A stretch of 17,590 nucleotides of DNA from Avispirillum sp959601495 (GTDB taxonomy: Bacteria; Bacillota; Clostridia; Oscillospirales; CAG-272). Shown piece after piece: positions 1 to 7,471 of the stretch. Numbering within the stretch: position 1 is the stretch's first letter; every line of letters starts with the position of its first letter. Location: assembly GCA_959601495.1 (NCBI GenBank), contig CAUGPT010000039.1, forward strand, positions 1 to 17,590, given 5' to 3'. Position numbers and translations under genes: made by a program. A model generated the notes under the pieces. The model worked only from the letters and a program-made list of their open reading frames with translations, had not been told where the DNA came from and did not search any database.

Positions 1-50
1 GTTTATCTTTAATCCCCCTTATTTTTTGTTCAGTTTATTGACAAAGTCCC
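1..50 (-). repeat. 50-bp conserved element end, left copy
   Basis: The reverse complement of these 50 bases matches 17499-17548 at 49 of 50 positions; the one difference is G versus A in the run before ATTAAAGATAAAC. The two copies are inverted, each with the AAAGATAAAC end pointing out of the window. The left copy starts at the first base of the window, so its true outer limit cannot be seen. That this is a dispersed repeat end is an inference; the identity is read directly from the sequence. Confidence 0.9.
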
Positions 51-187
51 GGCGGCTCCCTCCTCGCCTCTTTTGGAGCGATTCGGGGATGTGTGAAGGG
101 GCTGCTTACGGGAAAGCAGTCCCTTCACGTCTTTCTCACTTAAGTTCGGCAAGCTGACCACAAAGTTTGAATTGCTTTGCAAAGCAA
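1..187 (-). repeat. Left repeat element: one structured unit plus conserved 50-bp end
   Basis: Read on the minus strand from 187 to 1, this is one unit of the family seen four times at 17048-17460. It holds the blocks TTCAAACTTTG, CAGCTTGCCGAAC, AAGTGAGAAAGACGTGAAGG, a hairpin (arms 114-119 and 102-107 on the plus strand), a tail resembling CCTTCACAC plus CCCCGA, then GGGACTTTGTCAATAAACTG and the 50-bp end. The right-hand array finishes in the same order, so unit plus end is a reproducible composite. The unit begins with a perfect 16-bp palindrome at 172-187. I see no transposase and no coding capacity here. Confidence 0.8.
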
Positions 188-358
188 CCGGAAGCCCGCA
201 GTTTCAGAACTTCGGCGGGGAGACGGACGGTGCGGCGGATGCATGGGCGATGTGTGTGCAGCGGGTTCGGGCGCGGGAGGAACGGCGGTGTGAGCGGCGG
301 ATGCGGGTGCGGGGCGCGGGCGGCTCATGAAAGCGCGTGGAAAATCGCACTTGCCCGC
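188..358. other. Gene-free G-rich stretch downstream of the amidase gene
   Basis: No believable gene lies between the left repeat element and the end of the amidase gene at 359. Open frames here are by-products of the base composition and have no ribosome binding site. Positions 241-320 contain 46 G and 15 C on the plus strand by direct count. The minus-strand transcript that continues past the amidase stop would therefore be strongly C-rich and G-poor. I see no intrinsic terminator hairpin with a T-run for that transcript. A Rho-type termination region is possible but unproven. Confidence 0.55.
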
Positions 359-1195
359 TTATCCCAGCGCCGGGGCGCTGTCCGATATAAGCTCCGACAG
401 CATTGCGGCAAATTTGTCTGTCCAGGCGGCGCTGCCGAGGTCCGCGGCGTCGCGGCTGTTTGTACCGTAGCCCATCTCTATAAGCACGGCGGGCATCTTC
501 GTATACTTGCATACGATAAACGCCTTGTCCCATGTGTCCTCCCAGACAACGCACTTCTTTCCGAGTTCACGCTTTACGGCCCCCTCAAAGGCGGCGCAGA
601 AATCCGCCAGAGCTGCCGCCTTTTCGTCTCCCGCGTAGTAGTCGATGGAAAGACCGGATATGCCCGGGTCCTCATAGCTGTTTGTGTGCAGCGAAACGAA
701 AAAACAGTTTTTGTATTGCTTTTGCAGCACATTTGCCCATATGCTGCGCTCATATGCGCTGAAAACATCCCCGTCGCTCATTTTCGCCGTGTCATACAGA
801 ACGCCGCAACTGTCCGCGCGGCGGCATAGCTCACCGTATGATACAAACGAGTTTCCGTCATGGGTCAGAACGCAGTTTATCCCTGCGGCGTTCAGCTTGT
901 CCCTGAGTGCCAGCGCCGCGGCAAGCGTCACCTCAGCTTCGTCCCTTCCGAGCATCTCCGGCTGACTGCCCGGGTCGCCGAAGCCGTGTCCCGGGTCGAT
1001 TATGACCGTAAATGCGCCGTCTCCGTCTTTTGGGATACTGCCCTTTTCTCCGGCGGACATATCCTCGGCGGACTGCGCGGTCTCACTGCCGGAGGTCTCG
1101 GACACGTCGGACACCGCCGTAGCATAACAGGAACACAACATAACGGCAACAAGCGCCGACAGTGCGCACAAGCTTATTATTTTCGGTTTTTTCAT
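359..1195 (-). CDS. Lipoprotein N-acetylmuramoyl-L-alanine amidase (Amidase_3)
   Basis: The 278-residue product is a zinc-dependent peptidoglycan amidase, which cuts the bond between N-acetylmuramic acid and L-alanine of the stem peptide. Residues 1-22 form a signal peptide ending in a lipobox (LCSC, Cys23), so it is probably lipid-anchored outside the membrane. A polar linker (about 24-62) leads to the catalytic domain (about 63-275). Visible Amidase_3 motifs are IIDPGHG with zinc ligand His70, Glu86 as the likely second ligand, SLHTNS with His170, and the catalytic Glu240 in VLIEMGYGTN. The ATG at 1195 has a GGGGG block nine bases upstream. A terminator lies between it and the upstream gene at 1418, so it is probably transcribed separately, although I see no convincing promoter in 1196-1280. 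Its neighbours are an envelope two-component system and an M23 hydrolase. Family assignment is firm; the physiological role (cell separation, spore-related or recycling) is not determined. Confidence 0.9.
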   Translation of the reverse strand: MKKPKIISLCALSALVAVMLCSCYATAVSDVSETSGSETAQSAEDMSAGEKGSIPKDGDGAFTVIIDPGHGFGDPGSQPEMLGRDEAEVTLAAALALRDKLNAAGINCVLTHDGNSFVSYGELCRRADSCGVLYDTAKMSDGDVFSAYERSIWANVLQKQYKNCFFVSLHTNSYEDPGISGLSIDYYAGDEKAAALADFCAAFEGAVKRELGKKCVVWEDTWDKAFIVCKYTKMPAVLIEMGYGTNSRDAADLGSAAWTDKFAAMLSELISDSAPALG

Positions 1196-1280
1196 ATTGA
1201 ATTGCCCCCGTTTTTAAAAAATCGTGCGGCGGGGCTTTTTGAAGGAGAAAGAATTGCGAATTCGGTACGAAAGCAAGTGT

Positions 1281-1318
1281 AATTAAAAGGGTCTGCGCAA
1301 TGCGTTGCGCAGACCCTT
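1281..1318 (-). terminator. Intrinsic terminator after the two-component operon
   Basis: A perfect 14-bp stem (1287-1300 with 1305-1318) closes on a four-base loop. On the minus strand it is followed by TTTTAATTA. It sits 100 bases past the stop of the gene at 1418 and before the amidase start, so it most likely ends the transcript of the response regulator, kinase and membrane protein genes. Confidence 0.8.
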
Positions 1319-1417
1319 GTCCCCGCCGCCGTACAAATTGTAGCGTGCGCGCGGGCATAAAGTATTCATGCTTATGTAAGAAAAATGTAATTTGTGCCGG
1401 TGCAGCCGTAGGGCTTC

Positions 1418-2389
1418 TCATCTTTTTTCTTCGCCGTCCTCAGTATACCCTGCGGGCGTTCCGGAGGAAAGCGACAGCCCCGTTATGCGGCGAAGCCGCA
1501 CGCTGTATTTCAGCACCGCCGTTTGCGCGTCGCCCATGGCGGTTATATATATGCAGCCGTCGCTGTAGGTCATGTCGCACACCCCGTAATTGAGCAGCGC
1601 GGAGACGATTATCCCGGTATTTTCGCAGCAGCCCGCATTCATATCGACGCAGCCCAGCTTGAAAAACAGCATGGAAAGCGGACCGTCTATACCAAGAGCG
1701 GAAAGCATGCCGTCGGAGCAGTCTCCGTCGGGATACAGCTCTGCATATTTTTTGTAAACATCGCCGAAATCGCTGCTGTACAGTCCTCCATAGACGCAGT
1801 CATAATTCAGAAAGCCTGTTGAAAGCTCCTCCTTCAGACGGGAATATGCGTCGTTGATCTCTTCGCCGTCAAGCTCGCGGTCGTCCGTTTCGCCGAACTC
1901 AAAATACGCAAGCGTTCCGTTCGAGAGCGCCGCTGAGAACGCAGAGCGCGTTCCGTCGCCGAAAACGACGGCGGCACCGCTGAGAAATGAGTACACATCC
2001 TCGCCCGAGGCAAGACGGGCGACCTTTGCCCGCGACATATCAAGGCTTATGCTCTCGCCGTTTACCGGCGCCATAATTGTGCGCGCCAGCGCGTAAGCCA
2101 ACGCATCGGCGTCGGGGCAGAAAACGTCGGAATTTGCGCTGTAGTCAAAGGCCTCGCAGCCGTAGTAAAGCTTCCACGGGTACATAGTGCGCAGGCTGAC
2201 GCCGTCCCCGTCGGAAAAATTCATGCCGCCCTCCGGATTGTCGTATACGACTGTCCGCTCTCCGATATTTCCGCCGAAGAGCATATAAACGGCAATGCCC
2301 GCAGCCCACAGCGCAACGATGCAGGCTGCGAGAAGAATGGGCAGAATTATATTTTTGAATACGCCGCGGCGTGTTTTTTCACCCGTCAT
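1418..2389 (-). CDS. Membrane-anchored protein of unknown function, coupled to the histidine kinase
   Basis: I do not recognise the family. The 323-residue protein has a short basic N-terminus, one transmembrane segment (about residues 11-38, rich in Ile, Leu and Ala), and a soluble domain of about 280 residues. By the positive-inside rule that domain should lie outside the cell. The domain is acidic, rich in Tyr and Gly, and has several cysteines, including a Cys-Cys pair, but no catalytic motif I can name. The chosen ATG at 2389 overlaps the kinase stop as ATGA and has GGAGG seven bases upstream. A start nine codons earlier (2416) lacks such a site. Tight coupling to the kinase suggests an accessory of that two-component system, by analogy with the membrane-anchored YycH and YycI proteins made with WalK. 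No sequence similarity to them is claimed. The gene is the last before the terminator at 1281. Confidence 0.75.
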   Translation of the reverse strand: MTGEKTRRGVFKNIILPILLAACIVALWAAGIAVYMLFGGNIGERTVVYDNPEGGMNFSDGDGVSLRTMYPWKLYYGCEAFDYSANSDVFCPDADALAYALARTIMAPVNGESISLDMSRAKVARLASGEDVYSFLSGAAVVFGDGTRSAFSAALSNGTLAYFEFGETDDRELDGEEINDAYSRLKEELSTGFLNYDCVYGGLYSSDFGDVYKKYAELYPDGDCSDGMLSALGIDGPLSMLFFKLGCVDMNAGCCENTGIIVSALLNYGVCDMTYSDGCIYITAMGDAQTAVLKYSVRLRRITGLSLSSGTPAGYTEDGEEKR

Positions 2390-3852
2390 TTCTTCGCCTC
2401 CCCGCTTTTTGCCCACGGTACGGTTATGAAGATGGATGTGCCGACACCGGGTTTGCTTTTCGCCGTAAGCCTTGCGCCGTGCCGCTTTGCTATCTCAACG
2501 CACAGCGACAGCCCCAGTCCGGCGCCGCCCGCCTTGCGGGAGCGGGACTTGTCCGCCATGTAAAACGGCTCGGTGACCTTTTTCAGAACATCCTTTGTCA
2601 TGCCGATGCCGCTGTCGGAAACGCTTATGATCATGCCGTTATCGGCGGCTTTTGAGCGCAGGCGGACGGTCTGCCCAGCCTCGCTTGCTTTTGCGGCGTT
2701 GTCGCACAGATTGTATATGAGGGATTTGAACAGCTCGCGGTCGCACATGACAGTACCGTCGTCCCCGCTGTAATCCATATGGATGCCCCGCGCTTCAAGC
2801 GCGGGCGCTATCGTGGCGCGGCTCTCCTCAAGCAGCTCACGGACGCTCGTCGGCTCCATATCGAGCTCCATACTGTCCGCGCAGGCAAGCTCCAGAAGCT
2901 TTGAGGAAAGATTTTTCATGCGTCTCGCCTCGTCCACGATTATGCCCGAATACTCTATACGTTCCTCGTCGCTGACGCTGCGTTTTATGCGCAGAAGATC
3001 GCCGAAGCAGAGAATTGACGTAAGCGGTGTCTTCATCTCATGGGCAAGGCTGTCGATATACCGTTTTCTGCCGTTGGCAATGCTCTCAAGCCTGTCGACG
3101 GTTTCCTCAACGGACTCCGCCACGGCGTTTATATTCTCGGCGATCTCTTTTTCCTCCGCGCCGCCGCGGACCGCGGCGCGCTGCGAATAGTCGCCGCCCG
3201 CAATAAGGCGCAGAGTGTCGTTCATGTCGGAAAGCGGGCGCAGCATGGCGGAGGTCACCGCAAACAGCACAAGGGAAATTACGATGCCGAAGGATACCGA
3301 GGCAATACCTACCTTCAGCTGCGAGGCGCCGTAGCTTTCATATGCGCTGTCGATGTCGTAAAGCGTGTATATATAAAGCGTTCCCTCCTTGGGCGCGGCG
3401 ACGGAGCAGACGGCAAGCCGCTTTGCACCCTTTTCGGACGAATATATGCGGCAGTAGCTTTTCCCGATCTCCATATCATCGGTTTTCGGCAAAAGAGAAA
3501 GCTCCGGCAGCTCTCCGAAGGAGGAAATTGCCGGCTCAGCCTCGTCCTTGCGGCGCACGTGCCCGCCGCAAAGCCTGTTTTTATCTCTGTTTGATATGCG
3601 CGCACTTACCGTAAGGGAGGAAAGACGGGCAATGTCGTCGTCCCCCAACACGGGCACGTCGTCACTGAGGCGCTCGTACGCTATCCTGTTCTGCAGCGAC
3701 ACGGAAAGATATGTGTGCTCCCGAACGGCTGCTGAGCGCAGGTTTTCGATTTCGGCGGAGAAATCAAGGCGCAGAACAACAAACGCCGTAACGGATACCG
3801 CCGCCGTTATAAGAAAAAGAGAAACCAAAAATATTTTCCACTTAAGCTGCAA
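2386..3852 (-). CDS. Sensor histidine kinase (HAMP, HisKA, HATPase_c)
   Basis: This 488-residue membrane kinase should phosphorylate the response regulator encoded just upstream. In order it has transmembrane segment 1 (about 6-28), an extracellular sensor region of about 150 residues with no family I recognise, transmembrane segment 2 (about 181-204), and a HAMP linker (about 205-255). The dimerisation and phosphoacceptor box HEMKTPLTSI follows with His271. The ATPase domain carries the N box NLCDNAAKAS (Asn385), DSGIGM (413-418) and GGAGLGLSL (442-450). All catalytic motifs are intact. The start is a TTG at 3852, four bases after the response regulator stop, behind an AGGTGAGG sequence. No in-frame ATG occurs before residue 127, which would remove the sensor part. 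The operon order is regulator, kinase, membrane protein. The signal sensed is unknown; nearby wall hydrolases make an envelope signal plausible. Confidence 0.93.
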   Translation of the reverse strand: MQLKWKIFLVSLFLITAAVSVTAFVVLRLDFSAEIENLRSAAVREHTYLSVSLQNRIAYERLSDDVPVLGDDDIARLSSLTVSARISNRDKNRLCGGHVRRKDEAEPAISSFGELPELSLLPKTDDMEIGKSYCRIYSSEKGAKRLAVCSVAAPKEGTLYIYTLYDIDSAYESYGASQLKVGIASVSFGIVISLVLFAVTSAMLRPLSDMNDTLRLIAGGDYSQRAAVRGGAEEKEIAENINAVAESVEETVDRLESIANGRKRYIDSLAHEMKTPLTSILCFGDLLRIKRSVSDEERIEYSGIIVDEARRMKNLSSKLLELACADSMELDMEPTSVRELLEESRATIAPALEARGIHMDYSGDDGTVMCDRELFKSLIYNLCDNAAKASEAGQTVRLRSKAADNGMIISVSDSGIGMTKDVLKKVTEPFYMADKSRSRKAGGAGLGLSLCVEIAKRHGARLTAKSKPGVGTSIFITVPWAKSGEAKK

Positions 3853-3856
3853 GCCC

Positions 3857-4519
3857 TCACCTGCTTTCGAGCCGATAGCCGAGCTTTGGTATGGTTACAA
3901 GGCAATCGTGCAGCCCCAGTTTTTTGCGTATCTGCTGAATATGTATATCCACGGTACGGCTCTCGCCCGCAAACTCGTATCCCCATACGGCGCCAAGCAG
4001 CCGCTCGCGGGTGATGGCAATATCGCGGTTTCTGAGAAAGAAAACGAGCACATCAAACTCTTTGGGAGTCAGCGCCACGGGAACGCCGCCCTTTGTAACG
4101 GTGTGCGCCGAGGTGTCCACGCATATGTCGCCGTAGTTAAGCGTTGTTGAAATTTTGCCCGTGCGCCGCAGCACGACCTCTATTCTTGCCAGAAGCTCCA
4201 GCGCCTCAAAGGGTTTTACAATGTAGTCCTCCGCGCCGAGCTTCAGTCCGTTCACTTTGTCGAGCACGTTCTGCATGGCGGTGAGAAATATAACGCTCAC
4301 CCCAAGGGGCGCAATGTGCCGCATGACCTCAAAGCCGTCCATGGTGGGCAGCATGACGTCAAGCAGCACGATATCCCACTTGGCGCAGTTGCGGCTCACG
4401 GTCTCCACCGCCTCGGCACCGTCGCTGACAATGGCGGATTCATAGCCCACCGCCGCAAGGGTCGCGCTTATGGTCTTTGCAATGTTTTCGTCATCCTCAA
4501 CGATAAGTATTCTTGCCAT
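3857..4519 (-). CDS. OmpR/PhoB-family response regulator
   Basis: This 220-residue two-domain transcription factor is activated by phosphoryl transfer from the kinase encoded next. The receiver domain (about 1-118) has the acidic pair Asp9 and Asp10, the phosphoacceptor Asp54 in LLDVMLP, Thr80 and Lys102 in VKPF. The winged-helix DNA-binding domain (about 128-218) has the usual LTPKEFDVL start, the recognition-helix region around RTVDIHIQQIRKKL, and the terminal wing TIPKLGYRLE. Length and motifs are typical of the family, and no key residue is missing. The gene starts 70 bases downstream of the M23 hydrolase stop and has a candidate promoter at 4559-4587. It is therefore probably the first gene of its own three-gene operon, with possible read-through from the M23 gene. 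Targets cannot be read from this window. Confidence 0.95.
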   Translation of the reverse strand: MARILIVEDDENIAKTISATLAAVGYESAIVSDGAEAVETVSRNCAKWDIVLLDVMLPTMDGFEVMRHIAPLGVSVIFLTAMQNVLDKVNGLKLGAEDYIVKPFEALELLARIEVVLRRTGKISTTLNYGDICVDTSAHTVTKGGVPVALTPKEFDVLVFFLRNRDIAITRERLLGAVWGYEFAGESRTVDIHIQQIRKKLGLHDCLVTIPKLGYRLESR

Positions 4520-4558
4520 AGGTGCCTACGCACTTCCTTTCTGCCTTCCTATGTTTTC

Positions 4559-4587
4559 AGTATATCACCGCAGCGCCATAAATGCAA
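4559..4587 (-). promoter_or_regulatory. Candidate sigma-A promoter of the response regulator operon
   Basis: On the minus strand TTGCAT (4582-4587) is followed by a 17-base spacer and TATACT (4559-4564), which matches the -10 consensus at five of six positions. The predicted transcript starts near 4552, about 33 bases before the ATG at 4519. The site sits just after the stop of the M23 gene. Confidence 0.5.
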
Positions 4588-4589
4588 TA

Positions 4590-5801
4590 TCACAGCGGGC
4601 AGGGAACATAATCCAGCGGGTTTTTCTTCTGCCCGTTTACGCGAAACTCAAAATGCAGATGATTACCCTTTGAAAATCCCGTTGTGCCAACATAGCCTAT
4701 GACCTGCCCGGCGCTGACGCTCTGCCCCGCGGATACCGCAATTGAACTGAAATGTGCGTACAGCGTGCTGTATCCGCCGCCGTGATCTATAAGCACAAAG
4801 TTGCCGTAGCTGTCGTGCCACTTCGCGACGAGCACCTTGCCGTCCGCCGCGGCGTAAACGGGAGTGCCCGCGGCTATGGCAACGTCAAGCGCCCAGTGGG
4901 GCGCGCCGTTGGGGTCAGTATCTCCGAAACGGCAGGAGATATATCCGCCCACGGGCAGCGGGTATATGAATTTCCCCGACCCTGCAGAGGGGGAGCCGCC
5001 CGTTCCTCCGTCGGCTCCTCCGCCCGTTCCGCCGCCCGAGCCGCCGGACGGAGCGCTGCTTTCCTTCAGCAGCCGCTCAAGCTCGGCGTTCAGCGCTTCC
5101 TCCGATGCCTTTGCCTTCTCGCTTTCGCGCCGCAGCGCCTCGCTGTCGGCGGAAAGCTTTACATAATAAGCTTCGGCGGCAGCCGCGAGCTGCTTGTTTT
5201 TCTCAATATCCGCGTTCAGTTCCGCGAGAAGCTGCGTCTGCATATCCTCGGCTTCCTCAAGCTCGCTTTTGCGCTCTGCAAGTTCCGCCGCCTTTTTCTC
5301 AAGACTTTCGGCAGTATTTTTGTCAAACTCAAGCACAGTGTTGACCCGCTCGAGCCGCGAGAGAAAATCCCCGATGCCGACGCTGCCGCAGATAAGCTGC
5401 AGATATCCCGCTTTGCCGCTGTCCTGATTTGCGCGCATGCGCACTTTCATTTTCTCCATTGTCTCGGCTTTTTCGCTTTCCAGCCGCTCTATCTCTGCCG
5501 CAGTATCGCTTATCTGCTGCCCCAGCACTTCCTGCAGCGCCTGCGCTGCCTGTGCCTTTTCGGACGTGGCGGTGATAAGCGCGTCGAGCTCCTTTTTTCC
5601 GTCGAGCGTTGCTGCCTTTTCGCTGTCAATGTCTCCGATGCGGTGCCAAAGCTCGTCCTGCTTTTCGGAAAGCGCCGATATTTTTTCCTTATATTTCTGT
5701 ATTTCCGCGCTTGCGGCGCCCGCGGGGAGCGCAAAAGAAGCCCCGAAGAGAGCCAAAGCCGACAGTATCGCCGCCGCACGGCGCAGATTTTTTCTTTTCA
5801 C
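4590..5801 (-). CDS. Exported M23 (LytM) peptidase with N-terminal coiled coil, EnvC-like
   Basis: The 403-residue protein is a peptidoglycan endopeptidase or a hydrolase activator of the EnvC/LytM type. Residues 1-30 form a signal peptide with an AGAASA-like cleavage region. Residues about 31-248 are rich in Glu, Lys, Ala and Leu with heptad character, giving a long coiled coil. A Gly/Ser-rich linker (about 249-275) leads to the LytM domain (about 276-400). The zinc and catalytic residues of active M23 enzymes are present: His302 and Asp306 in PHWALD, His350 in LYAHF, and His381 and His383 in HLHFEF. It is therefore probably catalytic, unlike EnvC itself, whose LytM site is degenerate. The start is GTG at 5801 behind a GGGGGAAAGGA sequence. 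It lies upstream of the two-component genes on the same strand and opens the minus-strand envelope block. Substrate bond and division-site location are not shown by sequence. Confidence 0.92.
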   Translation of the reverse strand: MKRKNLRRAAAILSALALFGASFALPAGAASAEIQKYKEKISALSEKQDELWHRIGDIDSEKAATLDGKKELDALITATSEKAQAAQALQEVLGQQISDTAAEIERLESEKAETMEKMKVRMRANQDSGKAGYLQLICGSVGIGDFLSRLERVNTVLEFDKNTAESLEKKAAELAERKSELEEAEDMQTQLLAELNADIEKNKQLAAAAEAYYVKLSADSEALRRESEKAKASEEALNAELERLLKESSAPSGGSGGGTGGGADGGTGGSPSAGSGKFIYPLPVGGYISCRFGDTDPNGAPHWALDVAIAAGTPVYAAADGKVLVAKWHDSYGNFVLIDHGGGYSTLYAHFSSIAVSAGQSVSAGQVIGYVGTTGFSKGNHLHFEFRVNGQKKNPLDYVPCPL

Positions 5802-5830
5802 AGTCCTTTCCCCCTGAGATATGTACTATT

Positions 5831-5858
5831 ATCTTACATTATCATACAATACTGTCAT
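5831..5858 (-). promoter_or_regulatory. Weak candidate promoter of the M23 gene
   Basis: On the minus strand ATGACA (5853-5858), a 16-base spacer and TAAGAT (5831-5836) lie upstream of the GTG start at 5801. The -10 box matches the consensus at only four of six positions, and overlapping alternatives such as GATAAT exist. The placement is a best guess within an AT-rich intergenic region. Confidence 0.3.
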
Positions 5859-5950
5859 TATTAAGTCATCATGACGATGTAAGCAAAATGTAAAAGGGTC
5901 TGTCTGTGCAAAAACGCAAAATAATGCTTTATTTTTTAATAAATTTATGG

Positions 5951-5976
5951 TACAATAAATGTATCTATCATATAAT
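5951..5976 (+). promoter_or_regulatory. Candidate promoter region of the O-acyltransferase operon
   Basis: A perfect TATAAT at 5971-5976 and a TACAAT at 5951-5956 lie in the AT-rich divergent intergenic region, 60-90 bases before the ATG at 6039. Neither has a good -35 box at the right distance, so promoter use here is uncertain. Activation by a regulator such as the nearby response regulator would be one explanation, but this is speculation. Confidence 0.35.
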
Positions 5977-6038
5977 CGGATAAGGACTCGGACGGACGCA
6001 TCGGGTCGCACGCATTTTTCGGCAAAACGGAGACGCAT

Positions 6039-7457
6039 ATGGTTTTTACATCTCTTGAATTTCTGTTTCTGTACTTTGCGGTAACGATGATTTTCTATTT
6101 CATCGTGCCGCTGAAGCTTAGAAACATCGTTCTTCTCATCGTCAGCCTTATTTTCTACGGCTGGGGCGAGCCGCGCTATGTGGTCATCATGATCGTTTCC
6201 ATGGTGGTGGACTACATATGCGGCTACTTTGCCGGAAAATACCGCGAAACGAACAAAAAGAAGGCCCGGCGGTTCGTTATAGCAAGCGCTGTCGTAAACC
6301 TCGGAATACTGGGCTTTTTCAAGTATTACACGTTCATCGTGCAGAATCTGCAGCTTCTGCCCTTCGCGTTTCTCAAAAAAATACCGCTGCTGGCGGATAT
6401 CCCGCTGCCTATCGGAATTTCGTTCTACACGTTCCAGACCATGTCGTACACCATAGACGTGTACCGCGGAGATGCAAAAGTGCAGCGCAATATGGCGACC
6501 TTCGGCGCGTATGTAACGCTTTTTCCGCAGCTTATAGCCGGACCGATCGTCCGCTATCAGGATGTTGACGATCAGCTCAGAAGCCGCCCGCACAATATAG
6601 ATATGTTTGCCTCGGGTATGCGCACTTTCGTCTGCGGCTTTGCAAAGAAGATACTGCTCGCAAACGCGGCGGGCGCCCTCTGGGACACTTTCCGCACGGC
6701 GGGAGAGGTCGGCGGCGCAACGGTGCTCGGCTCGTGGTTCGGCCTTATCCTGTACGCCTTTCAGATATACTTTGATTTCTCGGGCTACTCCGACATGGCG
6801 ATAGGTCTGGGAAAGATGATGGGCTTTACCTTCAAAGAAAACTTTTTCTACCCCTACGTTTCAAAAAGCATTACGGATTTCTGGCGGCGCTGGCATATAT
6901 CAATGGGCACATGGTTCCGCGAATATGTGTATATACCTCTGGGCGGAAACCGCTGCGCAAAGTGGAAAATGTACCGCAACATACTTGTAGTGTGGTTCCT
7001 CACGGGCTTCTGGCACGGCGCAAGCTGGAACTACGTTCTGTGGGGCATGTACTACTGCGTGTTCCTGCTTCTGGAAAAAGCGTTCCTTCTGAAAGTGCTG
7101 AAAAAACTGCCCGCCTTTGTCTCTCACATATACACGCTTGCCGTCGTGCTGTTCGGCTGGTGGCTGTTCGTGTTTGAGAATCTGGGAGAGGGCGCGAAAT
7201 ACCTGGGATATATGTTCGGCGTAGGCTCGACATTCACGCTGCCGGGAGTTACCTTCGACGTTTTGCGCAACCTTGTGTTCTTTGTGATACTCTGCGTTGC
7301 CGCAACGCCGCTTCCCAAAAAGCTTTACTACAAGTTCTATTCCTCGGGCAAGGGCGCACGGGTCGCCGTAAGCGTATGCTGCGCCGCCGCGCTGGTGCTG
7401 TGCACCGGATACCTGGTGGATTCTTCGTACAATCCGTTCCTGTATTTCAGATTCTGA
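6039..7457 (+). CDS. MBOAT-family membrane O-acyltransferase (AlgI/DltB/PatA-like)
   Basis: This 472-residue polytopic membrane protein belongs to the MBOAT family. These enzymes move acyl groups, often acetyl, across or at the membrane for attachment to surface polymers such as exopolysaccharide, peptidoglycan or teichoic acid. Hydrophobic segments occur throughout, for example about 8-24, 28-45, 47-65, 84-100, 230-248, 313-345 and 365-380. The signature region is intact: FWRRWHISMGTWFREYVYIP (281-300), then GFWHGASWNYVLWG with the essential His326. PQLIAGPI (163-170) is also typical. The ATG at 6039 has GGAGA five bases upstream. The DHHW-family protein that follows after 14 bases is the usual partner type in AlgI/AlgJ-like pairs. 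The gene is not assigned as dltB because no other dlt gene is present. The acceptor polymer is unknown. Confidence 0.93.
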   Translation: MVFTSLEFLFLYFAVTMIFYFIVPLKLRNIVLLIVSLIFYGWGEPRYVVIMIVSMVVDYICGYFAGKYRETNKKKARRFVIASAVVNLGILGFFKYYTFIVQNLQLLPFAFLKKIPLLADIPLPIGISFYTFQTMSYTIDVYRGDAKVQRNMATFGAYVTLFPQLIAGPIVRYQDVDDQLRSRPHNIDMFASGMRTFVCGFAKKILLANAAGALWDTFRTAGEVGGATVLGSWFGLILYAFQIYFDFSGYSDMAIGLGKMMGFTFKENFFYPYVSKSITDFWRRWHISMGTWFREYVYIPLGGNRCAKWKMYRNILVVWFLTGFWHGASWNYVLWGMYYCVFLLLEKAFLLKVLKKLPAFVSHIYTLAVVLFGWWLFVFENLGEGAKYLGYMFGVGSTFTLPGVTFDVLRNLVFFVILCVAATPLPKKLYYKFYSSGKGARVAVSVCCAAALVLCTGYLVDSSYNPFLYFRF

Positions 7458-7471
7458 GGGGGGTGAAACAT

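Noticed and set aside
167..829. Open frame of 220 codons on the plus strand starting in the left repeat
   Set aside because: It overlaps the amidase gene in antisense, starts inside a repeat, and its first part is Gly- and Arg-rich because of the G-rich DNA.
4752..5864. Open frame of 370 codons on the plus strand
   Set aside because: It is antisense to the M23 gene. Its Arg- and Cys-rich product mirrors the coiled-coil codons and has no family features.
5829..6593. Open frame of 254 codons on the minus strand reaching the divergent intergenic region
   Set aside because: Most of it is antisense to the MBOAT gene, and it covers AT-rich promoter DNA. The protein looks like random translation.
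6039..7457. Assignment as dltB of a teichoic acid D-alanylation operon
   Set aside because: dltA, dltC and dltD are absent, and the next gene is a DHHW-family partner, which fits polysaccharide or wall O-acylation better.
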